A stretch of DNA of 64,000 nt from positions 104,637,409-104,701,408 of the forward strand of contig NC_053495.1 in NCBI RefSeq assembly GCF_905171775.1, read 5' to 3'. The notes beneath the pieces are model-generated. The model made no database searches. It was not told where the DNA came from and saw nothing but the letters and a program-made list of their open reading frames with translations. Position numbers and translations under genes: made by a program. Below are positions 12,070 to 22,666 of the stretch, one piece after another (the first letter of the stretch is position 1; each line of letters opens with the position of its first letter). Origin of the DNA: Rana temporaria. Lineage: Eukaryota; Chordata; Amphibia; Anura; Ranidae.

Positions 12070-12320
12070 TCTGTGTATGAGAGAATTCCATCGGTCAAAA
12101 ATCCATGCATGCTCAGAATCAAGTCGACGCATGCTCGGAAGCATTGAACTTCATTTTTATCAGAACGTCGTAGTGTTTTACATTACCGCGTTGGACACGG
12201 TCGGATTTTTGACTGATGGTGTGTAGGCAAGACTGATGAAAGTCAGCTTCATCGGATATCCGACGAAAAAATCCATCAGATTAGATTCCATCAGATATCC
12301 GATCATGTGTACAGGGCATA
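12070..12320. mobile_element. Fragment of GGCC-terminal Harbinger-type MITE
   Basis: The interval has repeated CATCGGATATCCGA-type motifs, GCATGCTC(A/G)GAA motifs shared with the MITE at 34567-34945, and a right end reading GATCATGTGTACAGGGCAT. That end resembles the degenerate GTGTGTACAAGGCC terminus. The left terminus was not found. Confidence 0.5.
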
Positions 12321-12841
12321 AGTCACAAAGAGCAGCCTTGGAAAATTTGCTCTCTGAAGTTAAGTGTTTTTATCTTTTCAATATGTGCTTGTTGTTTATA
12401 GCTAACATAAAATGTAATTGTGTTATGGTCGCTGCTACCCAGATGTTCTTTTATATGAACATAAGTAATAAGCTCTACATGGTGACATTACAAGGTCTAG
12501 CAGAGCATTATTTCTAGTTGGGACCTCTATGAACTGTACTATAAAATAGTCTTGCAATAGGTTTATAAATGTTTGCACCAGCAGTGCCATCACTCCAGTC
12601 AGTTTTAGATTACTTAAAATCTCCCATTATTATCACTATGCTAGTCCTTGCTGCCCTTTCTATCTGTGCAAGGAGCGGAGTCTCTACCGCCCCATTAACA
12701 CTGGGTGACCTATGATAAACTCCAATGATTAACTTTGTAGTACGCACACCCATATGCATTTCCATCCATAATGCTTCAGTCTCATTACACTCTCCATCAA
12801 CTGTCCTCTTTCACACCCACTTTGAGATCACGTCTTACACA

Positions 12842-12999
12842 GGGGTTGAGTTAATAAAATCTGGTGCAGCTGTGCATGGTAACTAATCAGCTTCTAACTT
12901 TAGCATGTTCAATTAAGCTTTGACAAAAAAAAACTAGAAGCTGATTGTTTTCTATGCAGATCTGCATCAAATTTTGCACTCTCGAGTAAATTAACCCCC
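12842..12999. mobile_element. Small MITE (about 158 bp)
   Basis: It starts GGGGTTGAGTTAATAAAAT and ends GAGTAAATTAACCCCC, giving inverted termini. Internal arms around AGCTTCTAACTT and AACTAGAAGCTGATT form an imperfect palindrome. Related termini (GATTTACTAA) occur at 25076-25388 and 42154-42719. Confidence 0.65.
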
Positions 13000-14084
13000 G
13001 TGAGACAAACACCACAACCTTTCTGTTTTGTTTGTTTTCTGAAAGAGAGCATAGTTAGTAATATTAAAGCAGTTGTATACTTTTTTTTTTTTTTTACCTA
13101 CTGTTAAGCCCATAATAAGGGTTACCTGTAGGTAAAATGAATATCTCCTAAACCTGTACGGTTTGGGAGATATTCACTTTGCATGCAGCCGCTGACGTCA
13201 GCACAAGAGTGGCGTCAACGCGGCTCTGGACAGAGGAAACGCAGAGGGAAAAATGTCAGCTCCCTCAACATAGACCGGGATGTGATACAGGGACCTTGTT
13301 CTAAAGTGAGTATTTCATAATGAGCTACCCTCATTCTTTTGTTTAAAAGATATATCCTTGTCCCACCCAGGTCATATCTCCCTTTCTACTAAAACTACAG
13401 CGATTTGCATTCACAAGTTCCTAGAGACAGCATAATTATAAAAAAATTCTCTGGGAAATTGTAAAGATAAACCACAGCAACAAATAAGCAAATGCCATAG
13501 TTTTAAAGTATATGTAAATGTAAAACGTTTTGTTTTGGATAGAGGGGTGAAGCATTAGCATTGCTGTTTTTGCCGCCTTTGTGGAGAATTGCCCCCCCTA
13601 TTTGTACTAATAATTATTGTTAATGAGACACTGTGAGGGGAAATCCAATACTGTAGATCTGACACAAGAACAAGATGTAAGAGTGAATAATTTAGTGAGG
13701 ACATTCATTCCTGTAACTATCTATTAGAGGGGTTACTCTCACTTTGGGAGTTTTCTTCTAGTTTGGTGCTGTGCCTCTTGAACAGGAAGTAAAACAAATA
13801 TTCCCCAACAGTACACATATATCAGAAAATTGTCTGAGAAAGGATTTCGTTCTTCACTAATCTATGATTTAAAAAAAAATGTGTTTTGGCTATACAATAC
13901 ATACACTTCAAAGCAAAAGTCTAGGCAAAAAAAATGTATCTCCCAACCTACCCACACCTTCTTACTATGTATTTTTTTCAATTATTGAATAAGTTACCTT
14001 AATTTACTGACATATGACCCTCTGCGGTACCTTCTCAGGTGGCGGATATTGAAATAAAAACTTCCGATATCATTGTACTTCCCC
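13000..14084. other. Unassigned interval, possible one-ended TTAA repeat
   Basis: ATTAAAGCAGTTGTATAC followed by a T-run at 13063-13096 looks like the left end of a TTAA MITE. No matching right end is found. Nothing else is recognised. Confidence 0.35.
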
Positions 14085-14556
14085 TTAAAGGGGTTGTAAA
14101 GGTAAAAAATAAATCCTAAATAGCTTCCTTTACCTTAGTGTAGTCCTCCTTTACTTACCTCATCCTTAGATGTTGCTTTTAAATGCCCTTATTTCTTCTG
14201 AGAAATCCTCACTTCCTGTTCTTCTGTCTGTAACTCCACACAGTAATGCAAGGCTTTCTCCCTGGTGTGGAGTGTGGTGCTCGCCCCCTCCCTTGGACAA
14301 CAGGAGAGTCAGGACGCTCTCTACATTGCAGATAGAGAAAGGAGCTGTGTGTTAGTGGGCGTCCTGACTGTCCTGTAGTCCAAGGGAGGGGGCGAGCACG
14401 ACACTCTACACCTGGGAGAAAGCCTATATGATGACTGAGGTTTTAGATGAGATATATGGGGGCGTGGCCTGGCGAGCAGCGTGGATGGACGCTGAGTGAA
14501 GGAGCTCCGGTCCCAGAGTTGGAATAGACGCTGCAAACACCGTCCAAAAAAGGAGT

Positions 14557-15678
14557 ATGAACACCCGCATCAAAAGGGGGACTCCTAACAGACAACTCAG
14601 GTCGATGGGCACCCCTAAAGGGAAGAATACACCCGCAAACCTGAACAAATATCGCTACAACAGCGGGCACATGAAACCCAAGATGGCGCTGGCTCACAAC
14701 TCGGATAGGAGAGACGACATGGAGGATGACGAGGTTTCCCTCCCTGCCTCAGAGGACTCTAGTAGGGACAACATACCATCCGATTGCCCACTAAATTACG
14801 CCACCATGATGGAGATCGCGGCAGATATTAAGAACTCGTTCTCGGTCGCCATAACGGACATTAAAACAGAACTGCTAAGAATGTCGGAACAAATGGCGGT
14901 AAACGAGAGAGCAGGTAAGAGACGAGACCGAGCTCTTACAAGACTAGACGACATCGCAGAAGTACACTCCCAACAACTGATCGATTCCAACCGCCAAATA
15001 GAAGATCTGGACAACCGCGGACGTAGACACAATATTAGGGTGAGAGGTGTCCCTGAATCGGTGCTCCCAGAACAAATCAAGCCGGCTCTCACAACCATCT
15101 TCAACGGCCTATTAGACAGGCCTGAAGCCTCACCTATCGATTTCGACAGGGCGCACAGAGCACTGCGACCGAGAGCCCCTGACAACACACCACCCAGGGA
15201 TATAATATGCTGCCTACCCAACTATCCTTTAAAGGAAGAAATTCTGCAAAAGGCCAGAGTGAATGACCAGATCGTGTACAACAAGGTTGATATCCAGCTC
15301 TTCCAGGACCTGTCGCCGATCACGCTCAAAAACAGAAGGGCCCTGAAACCCCTGCTAGAAGTGCTGAGGTCTAAAGGAATCAGCTATAGATGGAAGTTTC
15401 CATTTGCTCTGCAAGCTGCCTTCAGTGGGAAACAATACCTCCTCAAGATTCCGGATGAGCTGCGACAGTTCTGCGAGAACCTGCAAATCGCACCAGTAGA
15501 GTTACCCGACTGGTACGCGGAATTTCTACCACCCCCAGCCTTCATACATCAACCTCTGCAGCAAGATCCATCCCCGGCCAAATCACCTTACCACGCTGGA
15601 AAGCTCAAGAAAAGTTACTACAGAGGCAACCAACCCTCACCAGCAGCCAAGGCTCCAAAATCGAGGGAAGCAAGATAA
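14557..15678 (+). CDS. L1 ORF1 protein (373 aa)
   Basis: This is the LINE-encoded RNA-binding chaperone of the Transposase_22 family. It should form a coiled-coil trimer coating element RNA. The sequence shows a basic N-terminal tail (residues 1-45) and an acidic Ser-rich linker (about 46-75). A heptad-rich helical segment (about 83-152) follows, then the RRM signature RGRRHNIRVRGVPE (about 154-167). The RRM and C-terminal domain run to about 320, including FDRAHRALRPR and DIICCLPNYPLKEE. The tail (about 325-373) is basic and Pro/Ser-rich. The ATG at 14557 gives the full expected architecture about 100 bp from the element's 5' end. No stop or frameshift is present. Confidence 0.9.
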   Translation: MNTRIKRGTPNRQLRSMGTPKGKNTPANLNKYRYNSGHMKPKMALAHNSDRRDDMEDDEVSLPASEDSSRDNIPSDCPLNYATMMEIAADIKNSFSVAITDIKTELLRMSEQMAVNERAGKRRDRALTRLDDIAEVHSQQLIDSNRQIEDLDNRGRRHNIRVRGVPESVLPEQIKPALTTIFNGLLDRPEASPIDFDRAHRALRPRAPDNTPPRDIICCLPNYPLKEEILQKARVNDQIVYNKVDIQLFQDLSPITLKNRRALKPLLEVLRSKGISYRWKFPFALQAAFSGKQYLLKIPDELRQFCENLQIAPVELPDWYAEFLPPPAFIHQPLQQDPSPAKSPYHAGKLKKSYYRGNQPSPAAKAPKSREAR

Positions 15679-18086
15679 AGCACAGATCCTCTAATGTGGT
15701 GTGCATTGTAATAACACCTAAGTAACACCCCTACAGCGGTTCCTTTTCCATTTTTTTTTTCTTTTTTTACCAGTATTATTTTTGTGTATTTAACAGTTTC
15801 CCACCAAAGGCGAAGAACATACCTCAGCTTTACCAGAGACACATCGACTCTATTGCCTTGCACAGGACTCAACGCTCTAAATGCCTCTCATATGCACATC
15901 GCGTCGGAGAACCTACACAAGGCTACTCGGCTGTCTTCTGAAAACACATCCTACTGCTCCGAGATTCAGGTCAGAGATACCAAACCACCATACTCCCCAA
16001 GGTCCCCCCCCACCTGCAATCACACGGATAGGCGCTAGCACCTCGATAGAAACTGGAACCAATACCTCCCCCCCACACCTTGATTCCAATGACATCTGCT
16101 GAATCACGTTTAATGTATGCCCCCTTCAAGGTTAACCCATCTATATCTCATTATTTTCATATTTTATTGATTTCTATATTTCTCTCTACAGTATGTATTT
16201 TAAGCTGATTTGTAGAAGATTTGTCTAGAGTAAACTAACATGAATTGTGGTCAAGAGGTAAGAAATACTAGTGATACACAGTGTGTCTACTTTAATAATT
16301 CCTGCAGAGCGGGGGACGCGTCGCCCGGGCCACGCGTAATCTGCTTGTAGAAATGCTACCAACCTGCTATGTTCCCCACATTGACACAAACCCATGGCAG
16401 AGTGATAGTTTAATTTGGCCCCGAGGGAGATAAGCTCTATCGAATTGTATTTTAGATAACTCTAGCATTATATTACTTGTCTCAACCACTAGGGGGACCC
16501 CTAGCTCTACCACAGATCTTGTCACAAGTCATGATGAATATCACAGTTGACATAATCCTTAGACGATAGGTGATAATACTGTCACTTGGGTTAAATACAA
16601 TGCCTCACACCTGACAAAACGTATAACTTCACTATTATATGAACAGATACCCCAACAATCATCATTTCATATTTTATTTATTTCAATATCTCGCTCCACT
16701 GTGTGTACTTTAAAAATGTCTTGTGGGAAATTCGCTTAGAGTAAACTAACATGACTTATAGCATGGAGGTAAGAAATACTGAAGACACACAGCTGGTTTA
16801 ATACAATAATCCCTGCAGAGCGGAGGGCGCGTCGCGCGGGCCACGCGTAACCTGCTTGCAGGAATACTATCAATCTGCTATGCTCAACACACTGGCACAA
16901 ACCCATGGCAGTATGATAGATCAACTTGGCCACGAGAAAGATAGGTTTTATTGTATTTTATTTTAGATAACTTTAGCATTATGGCACCTGTCTCACCCGC
17001 TAGAGGGACCCCTAACTCTATCACAGATCTTGACACATGTCAAGATGAGTGTCACAGATGATATAATCCCTAGATGATTTGAGATACTGGTGTGACTTGG
17101 GTTAAATACAATGCCTCACACCTGACAGAATATATAACTTCATTATCTTATGAACAGGCATTCCAACAACCATCACATGAAGCCCAGATATTAGCAGTGA
17201 CAAATAAGTCAATCTATAAAACTTCCCTATTCAACTAATTTTCACCTCTTCTACACCAAAAACTCATCAAACTGTACAGGGTACTATGCCCATTGCTTAA
17301 ACACACTGCATGTAAACCTGGAGAAAAGGGTATGCCAACCAGACTACCACATGTAGACATATCTTACATGCACTCAAGCTTGAGATACCCCTCATAGAAT
17401 AAAATGTATACATCTACCTCTGTAGTCAGGAGACATGGTAAACTGGGTTTGATGTCCTAGAGGAGTAGATGACCTCCTCCATCGCCATCTGAAAAACGCA
17501 CACTAAATACTACATAAACCCTCAAGACTTCTAGACACTATACACCTGAAATTAAACTGAGCATATCATATAAAAGAGCTGATGAATCTCCAACAGAGCA
17601 AATGTCAATAGTTGCCTCAATAGGGTCTGAACATGGAGCCAGTTCTGCGCCCCATGTTCTATTGTTATGGGCTAATACGAGCATACACCACTGACATGCA
17701 AGGCTGACTCAGCCTCCGAGATCTACACCTTTACTATATGACCAAGGTTATCTACAACCCTTGGTTAGAACCGCTTAAACCCACATTTAGGTGACAGATA
17801 CCCTAAATAAACAATGCACACCACTACCTCTGTACCACTTGCCTTCGAGACGGTTATGTTAAAACTTTTATCTTACTTTTGTTCAACGTTACTGTTCCAA
17901 CTCCGGACCACAATGATAACTCCTTCATAAATCCAAGTTTTGTGTTCTCTTCTTCGGACCACAAGAACACAACCCATCCACAAAGTGACCTCCCACACTC
18001 CCACCAGAGTCATCTTTTGACACTTTTGTCTTTCTCATAAACAAGAGTGTCTACGGGCCCTAACACCCGTTACCCCAAATAGGGCC
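15679..18086 (+). other. L1 inter-ORF region with a diverged tandem duplication
   Basis: This 2.4-kb interval separates ORF1 from ORF2 and has no long ORF. Two diverged direct copies of about 510 bp lie at about 16150-16663 and 16664-17175. Both contain TTCATATTTTATT, AGAGTAAACTAACATGA, GGTAAGAAATACT, CACGCGTAA and GGGTTAAATACAATGCCTC. Tandem monomers are known in L1 promoters; here they lie between the ORFs and might drive ORF2 separately. That role is inference. Confidence 0.75.
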
Positions 18087-21000
18087 GTGACTCACGTGAG
18101 GTGTCTGTTGGTGCTCCATACGGACTCCTCTCTACCACCTCCCCTCCCACCTCCACATATCACTTATCCACCCCATCCTTCCCTCCCCCCCCTCCTCCTC
18201 CCCCCCCCCCTTTTTTTTTTTTTTTTTCCCCTATCTCCAACTCCCTCTCCACCTCTCCAACCCCCAATATTGGCCTACGCATTTCTAGGCAAATCTCCCA
18301 CATTGGTTTCACACAACATCAATGGACTTAACATTCCAGAGAAACGCACTAAATTTTTGAAAGAAATCAGGAAAATTAAACCTTCAATCATATACCTACA
18401 AGAAACCCATTTTAAAGGTCAAAATATCCCTAAAATAACCGACAATCTATACACTGCAGCCTACCACGCAACTAACCCCAACGCCAAGACAAAAGGGGTT
18501 TCAATATTAATCAATAAGAATGCCCCCTTTTCCCTCAAACATACCTTGACTGATCAAGAAGGAAGGTACATCTTTCTGAAAGGAACATGGGAAGGCACCC
18601 CCGTCACACTTGCTAATGTATATTTCCCCAATAGAAAACACATTACTTTTTGCAAGAAAATCATCTCTGAATTAAAGTGTTTTGCTGAGGGATGTGTGCT
18701 TCTAGGAGGTGACTTCAACGTTCCCCTCTCCCCCCTACAAGATACTTCCACCGGTCACACTCATGTAACCTACAAGATCCTAAAGAAAATAAAAGCCCAA
18801 TTACAATCACTGTCATTGGTAGACACTTGGAGGTCCTCACACCCCACAGATAGGGACTACTCTTACTACTCTGCCCCCCACAAGAGGTACTCAAGACTTG
18901 ATTTAATATTCATTACCCAAAGAGATTTACCTAAACTAACCAGAGCAGAGATAGGCATCATCTCCATATCAGACCATGCCCCAGTTGCACTCTCTGTTAA
19001 TTTTGAAACAACTAGGACCAGGGGTTTCAACTGGAGACTGAATGCTGCCCTACTAACCGACCTAACAATACGAGACAGTATACAAGACTCTATAAGAAAC
19101 TACTTTGAGGAGAACGGGGAACAAGACACGAACCCGCTGAACAATTGGGAAGCCCACAAGGCCGTAATTAGAGGAGACCTCATCAGATGGGGATCTATTA
19201 GGAAAAGAGAAAGAGATAAAGAGATTGCCTCGCTCTCCAACAAAATAGCCCAATTAGAACTACAACATAAAAAAAACCTTTCATCCCAAGTAGAGGAGGA
19301 ACTTGCTGACAATAGGAAAGCTTTGGCACAACTGCTCAATTTACAGACGCAAAAATCCCTCCTATTTAAAAAAAACATTTTTTACGAACACGGTGATAAG
19401 AGTGGCAGATATTTAGCTAGGGCACTTAAAGACATGATTACTACAAACCGCATTCAAGCCATTAGAAGCAAGCAAGGCACTCTCGAACATGACCCTGAAC
19501 GTATTGCAACACTCTTTCACGAATTCTACACAAAACTATACAATCTTCCCCCACAACACAGACCTGCCAATGTCACAACCCCAAGAGAAATACATATCAC
19601 AGAGTTCTTACGAGAAAGTAACATGCCCTCCATACGTAAAGAGGACATAGAACTTTTGGAGAACCCAATCACACTAATCGAACTACAGGAAGCTATAAAA
19701 TCACTAAAAGAAAGTAAAAGCCCAGGCCCCGACGGGTTCACATCACAATATTACAAAACATACTTACAAATCATTTCACCCCCCCTGGTCAGAGCTCTAA
19801 ACCACCTAGCCAAAAACGATCACAACTCTACCTCATTGCTCACAGCACACATAGCTGTAATACCCAAGCCAGACAAAGACCATACAGAGTGCGCCAACTT
19901 CAGGCCTATTTCCCTTTTGAACATAGACATTAAGTTACTAGCAAAAATACTTGCAAACAGATTAAAACCACTCCTCTCCCAGGTGATCGGCCCAGAACAG
20001 GTGGGCTTTATGCCCGGCCGAGAAGCGAGAGATAACATCTCCAAAGCTCTGAGTCTAATCCACTACGCCAAAAAATCGGGAATCAGGGGCCTTCTCCTGT
20101 CTACAGACGCGGAGAAGGCCTTTGATAGAGTCTCATGGGATTATATGAAGGCCACTTGCTCACACATAGGTCTGGAGAGCAACATGCTTAGTTGGATTGG
20201 CGCACTATATACTAACCCCAGGGCTCTGGTAAAGGTTAATAACACTCTCTCAAAACCAATAACAATCACAAATGGCACCCGCCAGGGATGTCCCTTATCC
20301 CCACTTCTATTTATCTTATCCCTAGAACCCCTCATTAGAACAATAAACAATTCCTGTGACATTAGAGGCTTCACAATACAAGATAGAGAGTATAAAATTG
20401 CTGCTTACGCAGATGACCTATTGTTCTTCGTTTCTAAACCACATATATCCATGCCCAACATCCTCAAAATTTTCAATAACTTCGGATATATTTCCAACTT
20501 CAAGATAAATAACAATAAATCGGAAGCACTTAACCTGACCCTTGAGACTAGAGAATACGATCTATTAAAAAGTAATCACAATTTTAAATGGGAACAAAAA
20601 AATCTCAAATATTTAGGAATAAAATTGACCCCTACAATAGACGGAATTTTCTCAGCAAATTTCACCCCTCTCTTGCAATCCATTACCAAGGACCTACAAA
20701 GATGGTCCCCCAAGTTGTTCAGCTGGTTCGGCAGGGCCTCTATCTTGAAGATGACGATTCTTCCAAGATTACTATATTTTTTTAATGCTCTACCCATAAA
20801 AATACATGCCTCCTTCTTTACAAAACTACGCAGTGCACAACTGAAATTCCTTTGGGCGGGCAAGAAACCAAGACTTAACTTCTCACAACTCACACAACCC
20901 AAACAAAAAGGTGGAATAGGCCTCCCAGATTTTAAAAAGTATTACTTCGCAGCACATGTCACCAGACTCATTGATTGGCACTGTCACCAATCGACTAAAG

Positions 21001-22100
21001 ACTGGGTTCAACTAGAACTAACACAAGACACCAACACACTTGCTTTCCACCCCTGGTCCAATACTTCCAAATCCAAAAACAAGAGTACTCACCCGCTAAT
21101 AACTGCGACAATGTCAGTATGGCACAGTGTAGCCTTGTTACACAATCTAGCCTCAATACCGGGACCACTAACCCCAATAACTGACAACCCAGACTTCCCT
21201 CCAGGCCAAGGTATAATTATACCTAAATCTGTGTTGCCCACAAAAAAGCTACTTGCCATACACTGTCTCACCGGCAATAAAATTAAAACCATGGACACTC
21301 TGAAAAATGAGCTGGGGGGGTCGTTTCCGGGATTCTGGTTCTACCTTCAAATCCAGAATTTCTTGATAAATAGTAAACATAAATCAGAATTTAGGAAAAA
21401 ACCTACCCAATTGGAGCAAATTTGCCTCTCAGGAGCCCAGATCCTAAGAACGACCTCTCTTGCCTATTCATGGCTTTTCCAGACACAGGAACAGGCGCAA
21501 AACAAACACAAAGGCCAATGGGAAAAGGAACTAAACACCACACTGAGTGACGATCAATGGGAAAGAGCAAGTATTTTCGCCCACAGGTGTTCACTAAGCA
21601 CGAAGTTCCAAGAAATATCCTACAAGGTCTTAACTCAATGGTACATAACTCCCTCAAAAATCAGAAAATGGTCGCCGACAACCTCAGACACCTGTTGGCG
21701 ATGCAAGAAAGAAGTGGGTACTTTCTTGCACACCTGGTGGTCCTGCCCACCGATAGCTGATTTCTGGTCTCGAGTTATAAGTTGCATCAAATTAATCACA
21801 GACACGAGTATTATACTAGACGCTGCCGCTTGCCTTATCCACGCTAATCACCTCTCGATTAGCAGCTACAAAAAGTCCCTCACAAGACACCTGCTGATGG
21901 CAGCGAAAACCCTAATCCCATTACACTGGAAATCCTCCAAATGCCCATCCATTAAAGATTGGTTAGACAGAGTGCAATATATGCACAAAATGGACGAATT
22001 AATAGCCATGAAGAAAGAAAACGCTACAAATTTCCACAAAATCTGGCAACCCTGGGTGTTATTTAAGTATACCAATGACTACCAACTGTTGTTAACATGA
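18087..22100 (+). CDS. L1 ORF2: APE endonuclease-reverse transcriptase
   Basis: The ORF is 1337 codons. Real homology begins near residue 72 (SHNINGLN), so the true start is uncertain. The first ~60 residues come from a polypyrimidine tract (18180-18230) rich in Pro and Phe. APE-type endonuclease motifs are QETH (about 105-108), GGDFN (207-211) and ISDHAP (294-299). Reverse transcriptase motifs are SPGPDGF (about 545-551), FRPISLL (605-611), the catalytic LLSTDAEKAFD (670-680), GTRQGCPLSP (730-739) and YADD (774-777). A C-terminal Cys/His motif C-x2-C-x8-H-x4-C lies at about 1203-1220. All catalytic residues that can be read are present. The protein nicks target DNA and primes reverse transcription there. 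Confidence 0.93.
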   Translation: MTHVRCLLVLHTDSSLPPPLPPPHITYPPHPSLPPLLLPPPLFFFFFPLSPTPSPPLQPPILAYAFLGKSPTLVSHNINGLNIPEKRTKFLKEIRKIKPSIIYLQETHFKGQNIPKITDNLYTAAYHATNPNAKTKGVSILINKNAPFSLKHTLTDQEGRYIFLKGTWEGTPVTLANVYFPNRKHITFCKKIISELKCFAEGCVLLGGDFNVPLSPLQDTSTGHTHVTYKILKKIKAQLQSLSLVDTWRSSHPTDRDYSYYSAPHKRYSRLDLIFITQRDLPKLTRAEIGIISISDHAPVALSVNFETTRTRGFNWRLNAALLTDLTIRDSIQDSIRNYFEENGEQDTNPLNNWEAHKAVIRGDLIRWGSIRKRERDKEIASLSNKIAQLELQHKKNLSSQVEEELADNRKALAQLLNLQTQKSLLFKKNIFYEHGDKSGRYLARALKDMITTNRIQAIRSKQGTLEHDPERIATLFHEFYTKLYNLPPQHRPANVTTPREIHITEFLRESNMPSIRKEDIELLENPITLIELQEAIKSLKESKSPGPDGFTSQYYKTYLQIISPPLVRALNHLAKNDHNSTSLLTAHIAVIPKPDKDHTECANFRPISLLNIDIKLLAKILANRLKPLLSQVIGPEQVGFMPGREARDNISKALSLIHYAKKSGIRGLLLSTDAEKAFDRVSWDYMKATCSHIGLESNMLSWIGALYTNPRALVKVNNTLSKPITITNGTRQGCPLSPLLFILSLEPLIRTINNSCDIRGFTIQDREYKIAAYADDLLFFVSKPHISMPNILKIFNNFGYISNFKINNNKSEALNLTLETREYDLLKSNHNFKWEQKNLKYLGIKLTPTIDGIFSANFTPLLQSITKDLQRWSPKLFSWFGRASILKMTILPRLLYFFNALPIKIHASFFTKLRSAQLKFLWAGKKPRLNFSQLTQPKQKGGIGLPDFKKYYFAAHVTRLIDWHCHQSTKDWVQLELTQDTNTLAFHPWSNTSKSKNKSTHPLITATMSVWHSVALLHNLASIPGPLTPITDNPDFPPGQGIIIPKSVLPTKKLLAIHCLTGNKIKTMDTLKNELGGSFPGFWFYLQIQNFLINSKHKSEFRKKPTQLEQICLSGAQILRTTSLAYSWLFQTQEQAQNKHKGQWEKELNTTLSDDQWERASIFAHRCSLSTKFQEISYKVLTQWYITPSKIRKWSPTTSDTCWRCKKEVGTFLHTWWSCPPIADFWSRVISCIKLITDTSIILDAAACLIHANHLSISSYKKSLTRHLLMAAKTLIPLHWKSSKCPSIKDWLDRVQYMHKMDELIAMKKENATNFHKIWQPWVLFKYTNDYQLLLT

Positions 22101-22666
22101 CTAAACAGAATGTTACTCTTACCACACAATGATATGACTATATATGTACCTGTATATTAACTGCGACAGATATAATATCAATCCTCCTGTCAAACCAATG
22201 TAACGTTGAATATATAGACCAGCTTTCCCTCCTGATAAAAGATACACCCCCCCCCCCCCCCCCTCCCCCCCCCCCCTTTTTTTTTTTTTTTTTTTTTTCT
22301 TTCCCTCCTCCCCCCACCTCTCCTCACCCCCCCCCTACCTCCACCCCCCACCCTCCGACCCCCCCTCCCTCCCCCTACCTCATATTCTGAAATGCACTTA
22401 TATGAATAGAATAATTATTACTAGATCTTGTCCGAAATCCCACTGCTAATTCAAATTCTTTTCTCTGTATACTGTTTGTTACTCTGGACATCTAATGTCA
22501 ATACTATGTAAAATGTAATCTGTATTCATTTTTTGCACATTAATAAACCTGATTGTGAAAAAAAAAAAAAAAGAGATATATATGTTTCTTAATATCACCA
22601 ATAGGTTAACAGAAGGTGGGTAAAGGCAGAAAATGTGCTAATTTTCTGACTGTGGTTCAGCTTTAA

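Larger units (their letters stand above)
14458..22572 (+). mobile_element. Full-length L1-clade LINE, 8.1 kb, both ORFs open
   Basis: A 9-bp duplication GAGATATAT flanks the element (14449-14457 and 22573-22581). It begins GGGGGCGTGGCCTGGCGAG and ends with AATAAACCTGATTGTG and poly(A). It holds a short 5' leader, ORF1 (14557-15678), an unusually long inter-ORF region (15679 to about 18290), ORF2 (to 22100) and a 3' UTR with a C-run/T-run tract at 22246-22300. Both ORFs are uninterrupted, so it may be young and possibly still active, subject to the real length of the homopolymers. Confidence 0.92.
14085..22666. mobile_element. TTAA MITE split by the L1 insertion
   Basis: The left part is 14085-14457, beginning TTAAAGGGGTTGTAAAGGT. 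The proposed right part is 22582-22666, ending CAGCTTTAA with TTAA at 22663-22666. Removing the LINE gives about 458 bp, close to the 462-bp TTAA MITE at 3557-4018. The left part contains a strong inverted repeat: CTCGCCCCCTCCCTTGGAC near 14281 and its complement near 14380-14400. The left end is well supported; the right end is inferred. Confidence 0.5.
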
